Below, in pieces: positions 16,352 to 25,524 of a stretch of 64,000 nucleotides of DNA; the first letter of the stretch is position 1; each line of letters opens with the position of its first letter. The translations under genes were made by a program, and so were the position numbers. This DNA is from Microbulbifer guangxiensis (GTDB lineage: Bacteria; Pseudomonadota; Gammaproteobacteria; Pseudomonadales; Cellvibrionaceae): assembly GCF_021729075.1 (NCBI RefSeq), contig NZ_JAJSAQ010000001.1:567997-631996 (forward strand), written 5' to 3'. The notes below the pieces were generated by a model. It saw nothing but the letters and a program-made list of their open reading frames with translations, did no database searches and had not been told where the DNA came from.

Positions 16352-19069
16352 TCACTCACCGGCTCCGGCTTGCCACTGGAACTCCCCCTCGGCCGCACGG
16401 CAAAACGGGCTGTGCAGTCCCAGGGCAGTACGATAATCTTCCAGTTCATCGAGGCCGATGGCACCCTGCTCAAAAAGCCCGGCCACCGCCGCACAGGCAA
16501 TGCTGGCTGCATCCACTTCGAAATACCTGCGCAGGCATTCGCGGGATTCGCTCACACCGAATCCATCGGTACCGAGAGTGATATAGGGGCCGGGAACCCA
16601 GGGCGCAATACTGGCCGGAAGTGCGCGCATATAGTCGGTACATGCCACTACCGGACCGTCGATCCCCGACAGGGTTTTCTCGAGGTAAGAAACCCGTTGC
16701 TCTGACGGGTTTATGCGATTGTGCTGTGCCACCTGATCAGCCTCCCGGGCGAGTTCGGTATAACTCGTCGCACTCCACACATCGGCCCGGACCCCCTGCG
16801 CTGCCAGTAATGCCTGGGCCTTGAGCACTTCCTGCATGATGCTCCCGCTTCCAAACAACTGGACCGTGGGCAGGCCTGCTTCGGACACTTCCCCTACCCG
16901 GTATCGATACAGCCCACGGCACACGCCTTTTTCGATTTCCTCCCGGTCGCCCGCGGGCATCGCGGGCATGGGATAGTTCTCGTTGTACACGCTGACGTAA
17001 TAGAAGACTTCCTCTCCCCGGCCGTACATGGCCTCGATCCCCTCACGCAGCAGTATCGCCAGTTCGAAAGCAAAGGCTGGATCGTAGCTGCGCATATTGG
17101 GCACGGTGGAAGCCAGGATATGGGAGTGACCATCCTGATGCTGCAAGCCCTCCCCGTTCAGGGTTGTCCTGCCCGCAGTGCCACCCAGCAGGAATCCCCG
17201 GCACATGCTGTCTGCAGCCGCCCAAATCATGTCGCCGACCCGCTGGAAGCCGAACATGCTGTAGAAAATATACAGCGGAATCGTGGGTACCCCGTGGTTG
17301 GCATAGGCGGTGCCAGCGGCGAGGAATGACGCCATGGCGCCCGCTTCACAGATCCCTTCCTGCAGGATTTGTCCGTCCGCCGCTTCGCGATACGGCAACA
17401 GGCTGTCGCTGTCCACCGGCTGATACTTCTGGCCGCCCGGCGTATAAATGCCGGCCTCCCGGAACAGGGCTTCCATACCAAACGTACGTGCCTCGTCCGG
17501 GACGATCGGCACGATAAATTTGCCGAGTTGCTTATCCCTGATGAGCTTCGCCATCATCTTGACGACGGCCATCGTGGTCGAAATCGGGCGGGAGCCGCTG
17601 CCGCGGAAGAATTCTGCAAAAAGCGTTTCGTCCGGCGACGGTAAACGCGGGCTGTCAACGCGCCGGCTGGGCATACCGCCCCCCAGCACACTGCGCCGTT
17701 GCAGAAGGTAGCGAAGTTCCTCAGAGCCTTCCGGTGGCCGATAGAGGCTCGCACCGGCCAGTTGCTCATCGTTCAGGGGAATGCCCAGTTTCCGCCCGAT
17801 ACTGATGCGCTCCTCTGCGGAAAACTGCTTTTTCTGATGCGCGGTGTTCCTCCCCTGGGTCGAGTCTCCAAGCCCGTCTCCCTTTACCGTCTTCACCAGT
17901 ATCACCGTCGGCTTGCCGCAGGCCCTGGCCGCCCGGGCAAAGGCCGCGTAAACTTTTTGAGGATCCTGGCCCCCGCGCTTGATTTCCCGAACCTCGTCAT
18001 CTGTCAGGCTGCTCATCAGCGCCCGCAGCTCGTCCGAATTCTCCACCCAGTGTTCACGCTGGGCGCCACCCGGACGGGTGGAATAGAGTTGGTAGTCGCC
18101 ATCGAGGGTCTCGTCCATGCGCCGTTGCAGTATGCCTTTACGATCAGTCTGCAACAGGATATCCCAGCCACTGCCCCACACTACCTTGATCACCTGCCAG
18201 TCGGCTCCGCGAAAGCTGCGCTCCAGCTCCTGGATGACCTTGCCGTTACCGCGGACCGGCCCATCGAGCCGCTGCAGGTTGCAGTTGATCACCAGGACCA
18301 GGTTATCCAGGTTTTCACGCGCGGCGATATTGATCGTGCCCAGCACCTCCGGCTCGTCAGCCTCACCGTCACCGATAAAATTCCACACCTTGCCGCCATT
18401 GGCAGGCTTCAGGCCCCGGGCTTCCAGGTACTTGGCAAAGCGGGCCTGATAAATGGCTGAAGGGGTGGAGAGCCCCATCGACGCAGTGGGCGCCTGCCAG
18501 AAACCCGGCATCTGGCGGGGGTGCGGATAGGACGAGAGCCCTCCCCCCGGCTGCAGCTGACGACGGAAATTTTTGAGCTGTTGCTCTGTCAGCCGCCCCT
18601 CCAGGTAGGCCCGGGCATAAATGCCGGGAGCCGCGTGGGCCTGCACATTCAGCAGGTCACCGCCGTATTGATCATCCCGGCAGCGGAAGAAGTGATTGAA
18701 TCCCACCTCGAGCATGGTTGCCGCAGAAGCATAGGTAGCGATATGCCCGCCGACACCGGCGCCACTGTCCGCGGCCTGCAGGACCATCGCGATGGCATTC
18801 CAGCGAACCAGGTTTTCTATCCGCTGCTCGACGAAGAGGTCTCCCGGATAGGGAGGCTGCTCGGCAAGCGGGATCGTGTTGCGGTATGGGGTATTGAGAG
18901 GCGCCTCATCGGCCTGCACACCATGAGACAGCAGGCGTTCACGAAGCGCCCCCAGCAACTCCCGGGCTCGACCGGCACCATGATGGCGCAGGATATCCTC
19001 CAGAGACTCCAGCCACTCCTGAAGTTCCAGGTCCTGAGTATCAATGAATGACTGTGCATCAAACGGCAT
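16352..19069 (-). CDS. mdeB: Homodimeric 2-oxoacid dehydrogenase E1 component, MdeB type (2-oxobutyrate/pyruvate)
   Basis: A 905-residue homodimeric E1 of the AceE family. The thiamine diphosphate motif is GDGEADEPEVLG followed by NLVLVINCNLQRLDGPVRGNG near residues 230-280, and VKTVKGDG, MFGFQRVGDMIW and GEGLQHQDGHS are also conserved. It decarboxylates a 2-oxoacid and hands the acyl group to a lipoyl E2, but no E2 or E3 gene is nearby. Its position 142 bp after a methionine gamma-lyase gene reproduces the mdeA-mdeB pair of Pseudomonas putida, where MdeB is thought to act on the 2-oxobutyrate released by MdeA. The ATG at 19069 is preferred over an upstream GTG, although its Shine-Dalgarno sequence is weak. 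A moonlighting pyruvate dehydrogenase cannot be excluded. Confidence 0.82.
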   Translation of the reverse strand: MPFDAQSFIDTQDLELQEWLESLEDILRHHGAGRARELLGALRERLLSHGVQADEAPLNTPYRNTIPLAEQPPYPGDLFVEQRIENLVRWNAIAMVLQAADSGAGVGGHIATYASAATMLEVGFNHFFRCRDDQYGGDLLNVQAHAAPGIYARAYLEGRLTEQQLKNFRRQLQPGGGLSSYPHPRQMPGFWQAPTASMGLSTPSAIYQARFAKYLEARGLKPANGGKVWNFIGDGEADEPEVLGTINIAARENLDNLVLVINCNLQRLDGPVRGNGKVIQELERSFRGADWQVIKVVWGSGWDILLQTDRKGILQRRMDETLDGDYQLYSTRPGGAQREHWVENSDELRALMSSLTDDEVREIKRGGQDPQKVYAAFARAARACGKPTVILVKTVKGDGLGDSTQGRNTAHQKKQFSAEERISIGRKLGIPLNDEQLAGASLYRPPEGSEELRYLLQRRSVLGGGMPSRRVDSPRLPSPDETLFAEFFRGSGSRPISTTMAVVKMMAKLIRDKQLGKFIVPIVPDEARTFGMEALFREAGIYTPGGQKYQPVDSDSLLPYREAADGQILQEGICEAGAMASFLAAGTAYANHGVPTIPLYIFYSMFGFQRVGDMIWAAADSMCRGFLLGGTAGRTTLNGEGLQHQDGHSHILASTVPNMRSYDPAFAFELAILLREGIEAMYGRGEEVFYYVSVYNENYPMPAMPAGDREEIEKGVCRGLYRYRVGEVSEAGLPTVQLFGSGSIMQEVLKAQALLAAQGVRADVWSATSYTELAREADQVAQHNRINPSEQRVSYLEKTLSGIDGPVVACTDYMRALPASIAPWVPGPYITLGTDGFGVSESRECLRRYFEVDAASIACAAVAGLFEQGAIGLDELEDYRTALGLHSPFCRAAEGEFQWQAGAGE

Positions 19070-19211
19070 ATTCACGGTGTATTTGTCCCGGCAGGCTGTA
19101 CGGATAGAGACCGTTGCACGAGGCCGCCCGGCTGTGCCCACCGGACTGGCGGCATAACCGGATTCAGCGACTGGGCAACGGTCTCCTGATCTGAAGTGGC
19201 TGTATGTGGTA

Positions 19212-20396
19212 TCAGCGCAGGCTTTCCAGAGCCTGCCCCAGGTCCGCCATGATGTCTTCGGCGTTTTCCAGACCGACCGCGAGGCGAATCAATGTGCGGG
19301 AGATGCCAGCTTCAGCCAGTTCTTCCGGGGCGTAAGTAGAGTGCGTCATGGAGGCCGGATGCTGGATCAGGGTCTCCGCGTCGCCGAGGCTCACTGCGCG
19401 CTTGCACATTTTCAACTGGTTGATGAAGTCCACCGCCTGCTCGAAACTGCACTTGAGCTCGAAGGCCATCACCCCACCGGCCCCCAGCATCTGCTTGCCG
19501 AGCAGCCTGTAGCCGGGATGATCCGGGAGGCCGGGGTAATAGACCTTCTCAATGGCGCTGTGCCCCTGCAGGAATTCAGCAATTACCTGCGCATTCTCGT
19601 TGTGCCGCTGCACCCGCAGGTGCAGGGTTTTCAACCCGCGGATCACCAGCCAGGCATCGTGGGGGCTCATGATGGCTCCCATGTCCTTGCGGGTGGTCAT
19701 CTTGATGTGATTGATCAGCTCGGCCGAGCCGCAGAGAATGCCCGCCACAACATCGCCGTGGCCATTGAGATACTTGGTGGCAGAGTGCAGCACCAGGTCA
19801 ATGCCATGTTTCGCCGGGCGCTGCAGGATGGGGGACATGAAGGTGTTGTCGATGACGGTGGTGATACCCCGCTCGCGGCCGATATTGCCGATCACATCGA
19901 GGTCGATCACAGTGAGACAGGGATTGATCGGCGTTTCGCCGTAAATCACCCGCGTATTGGGTTTGATCGCCGCCCGCACCGCCTGCTCGTCCGCGAGGTC
20001 TACAAAACTCACCTCGATGCCCAGCGCCGGCAACTGGTGGTTGAACAGGGCAAAGGTGCATCCGTACAGGCGGTGGGAAGTAATGAGGTGGTCGCCGGCC
20101 TTCAACAGTGCAAAAACTGCCGCCGATACCGCGCCCATTCCGGAACCAAAGGCCGCCGCTGCCTCGGTCCCTTCCAGGACTGCCATGCGGGCTTCCAGTT
20201 CATCCACGGTCGGGTTTCCCAGACGGGAATAGATATGCCCCTGGTCCTCGCCGGCGAAGCGGTCGGCACCCTGTTGCACATTGTCAAAGACAAACGTGGA
20301 TGTCTGGTAGATGGGTGTCGACAGCGGACCGTATTCACCCTGCGACTGCTTGCCACCGTGAATGACGTTGGTTTCGATATTCTTTGATTCCCACAT
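19212..20396 (-). CDS. mdeA: L-methionine gamma-lyase
   Basis: A 394-residue Cys/Met-metabolism PLP enzyme. Landmarks are the YSRLGNPTVDELEARMAVLEG block near residue 55, GSGMGAVSAA near 84, the PLP lysine in LHSATKYLNGHGDVVAG near 210 and SLGDAETLIQHPASMTHS near 340. RLYGCTFALFNH near 115 contains the Cys characteristic of methionine gamma-lyase (Cys116 in P. putida), where cystathionine lyases have other residues. The enzyme splits methionine to methanethiol, ammonia and 2-oxobutyrate. GAGG six bases before the ATG supports the start. It lies between an Lrp-type regulator gene and mdeB in one direction. Confidence 0.88.
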   Translation of the reverse strand: MWESKNIETNVIHGGKQSQGEYGPLSTPIYQTSTFVFDNVQQGADRFAGEDQGHIYSRLGNPTVDELEARMAVLEGTEAAAAFGSGMGAVSAAVFALLKAGDHLITSHRLYGCTFALFNHQLPALGIEVSFVDLADEQAVRAAIKPNTRVIYGETPINPCLTVIDLDVIGNIGRERGITTVIDNTFMSPILQRPAKHGIDLVLHSATKYLNGHGDVVAGILCGSAELINHIKMTTRKDMGAIMSPHDAWLVIRGLKTLHLRVQRHNENAQVIAEFLQGHSAIEKVYYPGLPDHPGYRLLGKQMLGAGGVMAFELKCSFEQAVDFINQLKMCKRAVSLGDAETLIQHPASMTHSTYAPEELAEAGISRTLIRLAVGLENAEDIMADLGQALESLR

Positions 20397-20447
20397 GTGT
20401 GCCTCACTTATCTTTATTGATCTGGCGGGCCACCTGTGCGACCCGAC

Positions 20448-20930
20448 CTAGGGCTCCGGCAAGTCCAGTTCGGTTGTCTGCTTGAGGGCCTTCAACACGA
20501 TGCTGGTATGAATCCGTGCAATCCCCGGCAGCGGAATCAGCCGCTTGGCAATGAAGTGATCGAGTGCCCGGTTGTTCACCGTGGAGACCTTGATCATGTA
20601 GTCGTATTCACCGGTGACGTGATAGCACTCGAGCACCTCCGGCATCGCCACCAGCCGGTCCAGCACCTCGGTAATCCGTTCGTACTGGTGCAGCTCCAGG
20701 GCGATTTCGATCAGGGCCAGGTTGTCATGCCCCAGCTTCTCCCGATTGAGCATGGCAGCGTAGCCACTGATATACCCCTCCTGCTCCAGCCGCCTGACGC
20801 GGGCCAGGGTGGCCGGTGGTGACAGATGCACCCGGTCGGACAGCTCGACATTGCTGATCCGCCCCTCGGCCTGCAGCACCCTCAGAATGGCGATATCCGT
20901 GCGATCCAGGGACGAAATGGAGTTTACCAT
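20448..20930 (-). CDS. mdeR: Lrp/AsnC-family regulator, probable MdeR
   Basis: A 160-residue Lrp/AsnC regulator. The N-terminal helix-turn-helix reads LDRTDIAILRVLQAEGRISNVELSDRVHLSPPATLARVRRLEQEG, and the C-terminal RAM ligand-binding domain includes VLECYHVTGEYDYMIKV and LPGIARIHTSIVLKALKQTTELDL. Location 52 bp before the methionine gamma-lyase gene points to MdeR, the activator of methionine catabolism known next to mdeAB in P. putida. Here all three genes run in the same direction. The ATG at 20930 is preceded by AAAGG at good spacing. Confidence 0.82.
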   Translation of the reverse strand: MVNSISSLDRTDIAILRVLQAEGRISNVELSDRVHLSPPATLARVRRLEQEGYISGYAAMLNREKLGHDNLALIEIALELHQYERITEVLDRLVAMPEVLECYHVTGEYDYMIKVSTVNNRALDHFIAKRLIPLPGIARIHTSIVLKALKQTTELDLPEP

Positions 20931-21254
20931 CGGCAACACCTTTCAGATTTAAATTAGGCAAAATGAACAATATTCAATACTTTATTAAACTGCAACGGTT
21001 CAATGCGGCCTTAAACTAACGATCTTCCGTCAGCTGCAGTCTCTTCTTTCCAGTTATTAAGCGCTGCCGACAACCTGGAAGGCACCCCCTCCCCCCCCCC
21101 TTAACTGGCTACCGTGGCCGTTCTGACGCACAGCCTGACGCCAAAGGAGCAAATCCCCGCCCACTCTCGGTGCGGAGGACACTGCTATGCCCTATCATCC
21201 CGAGCCCCGGAACAACCCAAATCCCATTCACCACTGACCGACGGATTCATTCCC
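20931..21254. other. Divergent intergenic region, mdeR / M14 peptidase
   Basis: 324 bp without a supportable gene. The part next to mdeR is AT-rich and contains the partly palindromic word GAACAATATTC near 20963, a reasonable candidate for autoregulation by an Lrp-type protein. A run of eleven C residues lies at about 21090-21100 upstream of the peptidase gene. Promoter elements could not be assigned with confidence. Confidence 0.45.
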
Positions 21255-23084
21255 ATGCACAAAGCGATCGCGCGAGGGCGCGCCAGACTATTCGCAGGCT
21301 GCCTGCTCGCCACTGCCCCCATATGGGCACTCACCACACAGAGCCAGGAACTGGAAGCCCCGCTACCGGAACTGCTGCCCTGGCAGGGCGCCTCCGAGAA
21401 GCTGATCATACAGAAGGGTCCTTGGGTGACGCCGGCAGAGGCCAGCGGTTTTGCCACCACCCCGGATTACCAGCAGACCCGCGCCTTCGTCCAGCGGCTG
21501 GAAAAGGCGAGCCCGGATATCCGGGCCAGTGACATTGGCATCTCGGCAAGCGGCCGCAAGATCCAGCTGCTGACCCTGACCGCGGGGGGAAGCGATCCCA
21601 GAACCAATGGCAAACCGACCCTGCTGGTCCAGGCCGGCATCCACTCTGGAGAAATCGATGGCAAGGATGCGAGCTTCATGCTGCTGCGCGACTATATCGG
21701 CGGCGATCAGGCATTGCGGCAACTGATCCAGCAGGTCAACCTGCTGATCATTCCGATCCTCAATGTGGATGGACATGAGCGGGCCGGGCCCTTCACCCGC
21801 ATGAACCAGCGCGGCCCGGATAACGCCGGCTGGCGAACCAACAGCAATAACCTGAACCTGAATCGGGATTACGCCAAGCTCGATACACCCGAGCTGCGGG
21901 CAGTGATGGATATCGTCAATGAGTACAAGCCGAGCCTGTACCTGGATGTGCATGTCACCGATGGTGAGGACTACCAGTACGACATTACCTATGGCTACAA
22001 CGGTTCCTTTGCCACCGATTCACCGTCCATCGCCAAATGGCTGGAAACCCGCCTGCAGACCACGTTGGACACCAACCTGGCCAAAGCCGGACATATCCCC
22101 GGCCCGTTGATTTTCGGCGTGAACTCAAAGAGCTTTGCGGATGGCATTAATCACTGGACTGCCAGTCCACGCTTTTCCAATGGGCTCGGCGACCTCCGCC
22201 ACCTGCCTACCGTGCTGGTAGAGAACCACTCGCTGAAACCCTATCGCCAGCGGGTGCTTGGCACCTATGTGTTGATCGAGGCATCGCTGCAGGCGCTGGC
22301 CGAAGACGGAAAGCAGCTGCAGAAAGCGATTGCCGCCGACCAGCAGCGCCGCCCCGAAAACCAGGTGCTGGCATGGAGCACCAACAAGACCCCTGATACC
22401 ACTGTCTTTGGCAAGACTCCGTTCAAGGGCATCGATTACAAGAAGGAAGAGAATCCCATCACCGGCGACGAGCAGGTGGTATGGCTCGGCAAAGCCAAGG
22501 ATTACCCCGCCCTGCCCGTCTTTATCGACAACGTCAAAAGCGTGGAAGTCAGGGTGCCGAAGGCCTTTTTCATTCCCAAGTCAGAAACCCTGGTGTTGGA
22601 GCGCCTGAAAGCGCATGGTATCGAAAGTACGGAGCCCGCCCAGAAAGCTGGGACCCTCACGCAACTGAATGTGGACGACCATCACTTCGCGACCGAGCCC
22701 TTCGAGGGCCACTTTCGCGTCTCCGCCACATTTTCGGAAGATCAGGTCGACCGCAATCTGGCGGACTATGTCAAAGTCAGCACCGACCAGCCGCTGGGCA
22801 AGCTCGCGGTTGCGCTGCTGGACCCGCGCGGTCCCGACTCCTTTTTCCAGTGGGGGTTCTTCAATGGCATTTTCCAGCGCACGGAATACTATGAGCCCTA
22901 TGCGCTTGTACCGCTGGCAGAGAAAATGCTCGAGGCAGACCCCGCATTGAAGAAAGAATTTGAGAAAAAGCTCCAGGACAAGAATTTTGCTGGCGACCCC
23001 AGGGCCAGGTTGGAGTTCTTCTACCAAAACAGCCCGTATTATGACCAGGCCTACCTGAAATATCCGGTGCTGATGGCGTATTAA
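21255..23084 (+). CDS. Secreted M14-family metallopeptidase
   Basis: A 609-residue exported peptidase starting MHKAIARGRARLFAGCLLA, a signal peptide. The frame is open upstream, but this ATG gives a proper signal sequence. The catalytic domain shows zinc ligands H and E in VQAGIHSGEIDGKDA near residue 135, DGHERAGPFTRMNQRGPD near 175, NLNLNRDYAKLDTPE near 200 and the third ligand H in YLDVHVTDG near 230. A C-terminal region of about 250 residues follows and is not recognised. It differs strongly from the other M14 enzyme at 11.8-13.2 kb and belongs to the longer subtype. A likely job is periplasmic or extracellular peptide processing. Confidence 0.84.
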   Translation: MHKAIARGRARLFAGCLLATAPIWALTTQSQELEAPLPELLPWQGASEKLIIQKGPWVTPAEASGFATTPDYQQTRAFVQRLEKASPDIRASDIGISASGRKIQLLTLTAGGSDPRTNGKPTLLVQAGIHSGEIDGKDASFMLLRDYIGGDQALRQLIQQVNLLIIPILNVDGHERAGPFTRMNQRGPDNAGWRTNSNNLNLNRDYAKLDTPELRAVMDIVNEYKPSLYLDVHVTDGEDYQYDITYGYNGSFATDSPSIAKWLETRLQTTLDTNLAKAGHIPGPLIFGVNSKSFADGINHWTASPRFSNGLGDLRHLPTVLVENHSLKPYRQRVLGTYVLIEASLQALAEDGKQLQKAIAADQQRRPENQVLAWSTNKTPDTTVFGKTPFKGIDYKKEENPITGDEQVVWLGKAKDYPALPVFIDNVKSVEVRVPKAFFIPKSETLVLERLKAHGIESTEPAQKAGTLTQLNVDDHHFATEPFEGHFRVSATFSEDQVDRNLADYVKVSTDQPLGKLAVALLDPRGPDSFFQWGFFNGIFQRTEYYEPYALVPLAEKMLEADPALKKEFEKKLQDKNFAGDPRARLEFFYQNSPYYDQAYLKYPVLMAY

Positions 23085-23132
23085 GTCAGTCTCTTGGGAT
23101 CAGGAACAGACTTACATCTGAGGAAACAACAA

Positions 23133-23156
23133 GGCGGGCATTCACGCTCGCCTTTT
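23133..23156 (+). terminator. Rho-independent terminator after the M14 peptidase gene
   Basis: GGCGGGC at 23133-23139 pairs with GCTCGCC at 23146-23152 (one G-T pair) and is followed by TTTT, about 50 bp past the stop codon. Confidence 0.75.
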
Positions 23157-23253
23157 CCACAAACTCAGAACCCGGGGCTTGCCAGGTTCTGTTCCACTGA
23201 GATTTGGATTAATCGTGGATTGTCCACTCCATTCTGGATGACTTGAACTTTCC

Positions 23254-23868
23254 TCAGGCAATATATTTCCTGCCTCGCTTGCCCCTGTATTTGTACAAGC
23301 GCTGATAGGCCCTCCGTTGTTTTGTGATTTCGTACAGCACGATGCCTGACGTCGTACCAAGATTCAGGCTTTCTATCATCCCCAGCATCGGAATATTGAT
23401 GCAGAGTTCGCTCCGCTTTACAGCCAGGTCGCTGATGCCCCGGGATTCACTGCCGAACCAGATCGCCAGCTTGTGATATTGGGTATAGTCACCTTCATGC
23501 AGGACGACATTATCGTGTCCCTTCACATGCGGAGAGGTAACAACCGACCGGAAGTTGTTCCTCTCAAGGTGCTGAAGACAATCCTCCGTGCTATCAAATC
23601 GCTTCACAAATGTCCATTTGATCGCAGAAACCGAGGTCCCGGCAAGTGACTTTCTTTCACGCATCTCCTGCCAGTCGTCCGGAAGACGCTTTTTCGGATC
23701 AACGATATAGACTTTTTCCACACCCAGTGCATTCACATTACGAATTACGGTGCCGATGTTCTTGATATCATGCGGATCCTCTATCACTGCGATCAGATAC
23801 TTGCATTGATAAGGCTTGATCTTGTCAGCGCGTATTCGACTATGGCTTTTTTGAGTTATTGAATCCAT
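23254..23868 (-). CDS. SpoU/TrmH-family RNA 2'-O-methyltransferase
   Basis: A 204-residue protein of the SPOUT class. All three SpoU motifs are visible: NIGTVIRNVNALGVEKVYIV near residue 38 (motif 1), LAIWFGSESRGISD near 133 (motif 2) and INIPMLGMIESLNLGTTSGIVLYE near 153-176 (motif 3), which together form the SAM-binding trefoil knot. Such enzymes methylate the 2'-hydroxyl of tRNA or rRNA; TrmH acts on G18 of tRNA. A very basic C-terminal tail (LYKYRGKRGRKYIA) probably binds RNA. It lies on the same strand as RtcB and the tRNA array, so tRNA is the likely target, but the target residue is inferred. Confidence 0.85.
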   Translation of the reverse strand: MDSITQKSHSRIRADKIKPYQCKYLIAVIEDPHDIKNIGTVIRNVNALGVEKVYIVDPKKRLPDDWQEMRERKSLAGTSVSAIKWTFVKRFDSTEDCLQHLERNNFRSVVTSPHVKGHDNVVLHEGDYTQYHKLAIWFGSESRGISDLAVKRSELCINIPMLGMIESLNLGTTSGIVLYEITKQRRAYQRLYKYRGKRGRKYIA

Positions 23869-24268
23869 TGTTCCTGCTCCTGATTCACCTTGACTGCCAT
23901 CTTGGTTAAGTAAACAAGTCGGCTACCTCATTCTCAGATCGACAACCGCAGCAAAGGCAACACAGCGACACCGTTCAAGTTGCAACCGACACCTGATCTC
24001 TGGAATTCGGTTCTTACACCCACTCACACAGTGGGCGATTCCGGTCGGATAATGTCTGGTATGGTTCTGCCCCCATGTTTAGCCGAGCCTCCGGATCATA
24101 AGCTCGCTGCTACTGTGGCAAATCACTTTTCTGGCCGCAGACTTTCCAGGCAAGCGTGTAAACGGCCACTGTTGGAGGAAAGAACTGTCTCGCCCTTCGC
24201 TCAGGCACACCATCGTCTCTTTTTTCTGTCCAATATCCATGTCAACAAAATGGCGCCCTGTCGGGCGC
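23869..24268. other. 400-bp intergenic region between the SpoU methyltransferase and rtcB
   Basis: No supportable protein gene. A hairpin CCCACT/AGTGGG lies at about 24019-24035 without a T-run. Around 24060-24120 a stretch ending in a CCA-like triplet has a 6-of-7 bp acceptor-like stem but no recognisable T-arm. Read on the minus strand it could be an eroded tRNA, but this is too weak to call. Confidence 0.4.
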
Positions 24269-25477
24269 TCAACCTTTCACACAGATCACCTGACGCAGTG
24301 TGTGTACCACGTCCACCAGGTCTGACTGATTTTCCATGACACGGTCGATATCCTTGTAGGCTGCAGGGATCTCATCGAGCACCCCGCTGTCCTTTCGGCA
24401 ATCGACCCCCCTTGTCTGCTCCTCCAGATCCCGCCGTGTAAAGCGCTTTCTGGCGGCAGTACGACTCATTTTTCGCCCGGCACCGTGGGCACAGGAACAG
24501 AAGGATTCCGAGTTGCCCTTTCCACGAACGATATAAGAGCGGGCACCCATGGAGCCGGGAATGATGCCCAACTGCTCCCGCTGTGCACTGATAGCACCCT
24601 TGCGGGTGACAAACACATCCCGCCCGAAGTGAGCTTCCCGTACTACATAATTGTGGTGACAGTTGATGGCCTCGGATGTCAGCGTAAAGGGCGGTAAGTG
24701 CTCCTGCAGACAGCCAATGACCAGCTTCATCATCTCCTGCCGGTTTACCCGGGCATACTCCTGTCCCCAATTCACTGCTTCCACGTAATCATCAAAGTGC
24801 TGACTACCCTCATTGAAGTAGGCCAGGTCACGATCGGGCAGGTTGTGGATATGTCCCGCCATATCCTTTCTGGCCAGTTTGATGAAATGCTGCCCGATCG
24901 CGTTACCAATGCCACGGCTACCTGAGTGCAGCATCACCCATACCTGATCGCTCTCATCAAGACAGATCTCGATGAAATGGTTGCCGCCACCCAGGGTCCC
25001 CACCTGGGTAACCCAGGTGCGCTGCGGGTCCCGGAGCATCTTCAATAACGCGGGATGCTTTTCGAACAGTCGGTCGGCACCGGGAGCGAGGCCCTTGCAG
25101 GCCGATTCCCTCGCATTAATCATCTTGTGCCGTGCAAAGCCGACGGGCACCCGCGCCTCGATAGCCGAGCGAATTGACTTGAGGCTATCGGGTAGCTGGT
25201 TTGCCTGCAGTGACGTACGCACGGCATTCATCCCACACCCGATGTCGACCCCGACCGCCGCAGGAATAATGGCGCCGACCGTGGGGATTACGGATCCAAC
25301 CGTTGCCCCTTTCCCCAGATGCACATCCGGCATTGCCGCCACATGGGAATGCACAATGGGGAGCTGGGCAATATTCTTCAGCTGCTCCAGTGCAGCGTGC
25401 TCAATCTCATTCGTATAAATTTTTACCGGTACAGTGCCCGGCGATGCTTTCGCATTCAGTACCATCTTGACTGGCAT
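24269..25477 (-). CDS. rtcB: RNA-splicing ligase RtcB
   Basis: A 402-residue RtcB ligase, which joins RNA 2',3'-cyclic phosphate or 3'-phosphate ends to 5'-hydroxyl ends using GTP and Mn2+. Metal ligands and catalytic residues are visible: VGVDIGCGMNAV near residue 75, GTLGGGNHFIEI near 160, MLHSGSRGIGNAIG near 180, SEAINCHHNYV near 270, and the guanylated His in CSCAHGAGRKMSRTAA near 330. The length matches the bacterial family. The ATG at 25477 is chosen over a TTG 18 bp upstream because AGGA sits at the right distance. No archease or RtcA gene is adjacent. Its neighbours are an HNH nuclease and a long tRNA array, so repair or processing of tRNA is a plausible role. Confidence 0.93.
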   Translation of the reverse strand: MPVKMVLNAKASPGTVPVKIYTNEIEHAALEQLKNIAQLPIVHSHVAAMPDVHLGKGATVGSVIPTVGAIIPAAVGVDIGCGMNAVRTSLQANQLPDSLKSIRSAIEARVPVGFARHKMINARESACKGLAPGADRLFEKHPALLKMLRDPQRTWVTQVGTLGGGNHFIEICLDESDQVWVMLHSGSRGIGNAIGQHFIKLARKDMAGHIHNLPDRDLAYFNEGSQHFDDYVEAVNWGQEYARVNRQEMMKLVIGCLQEHLPPFTLTSEAINCHHNYVVREAHFGRDVFVTRKGAISAQREQLGIIPGSMGARSYIVRGKGNSESFCSCAHGAGRKMSRTAARKRFTRRDLEEQTRGVDCRKDSGVLDEIPAAYKDIDRVMENQSDLVDVVHTLRQVICVKG

Positions 25478-25524
25478 GATTTTTTCCTGGCTCAATTCAT
25501 TGATAGTCTTGGTTTAGAGCGCTC

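Noticed and set aside
24060..24125. Possible tRNA-like sequence between the SpoU gene and rtcB
   Set aside because: Six of seven acceptor-like pairs and a CCA end are present, but no T-arm or anticodon arm could be drawn, and the length is too short.
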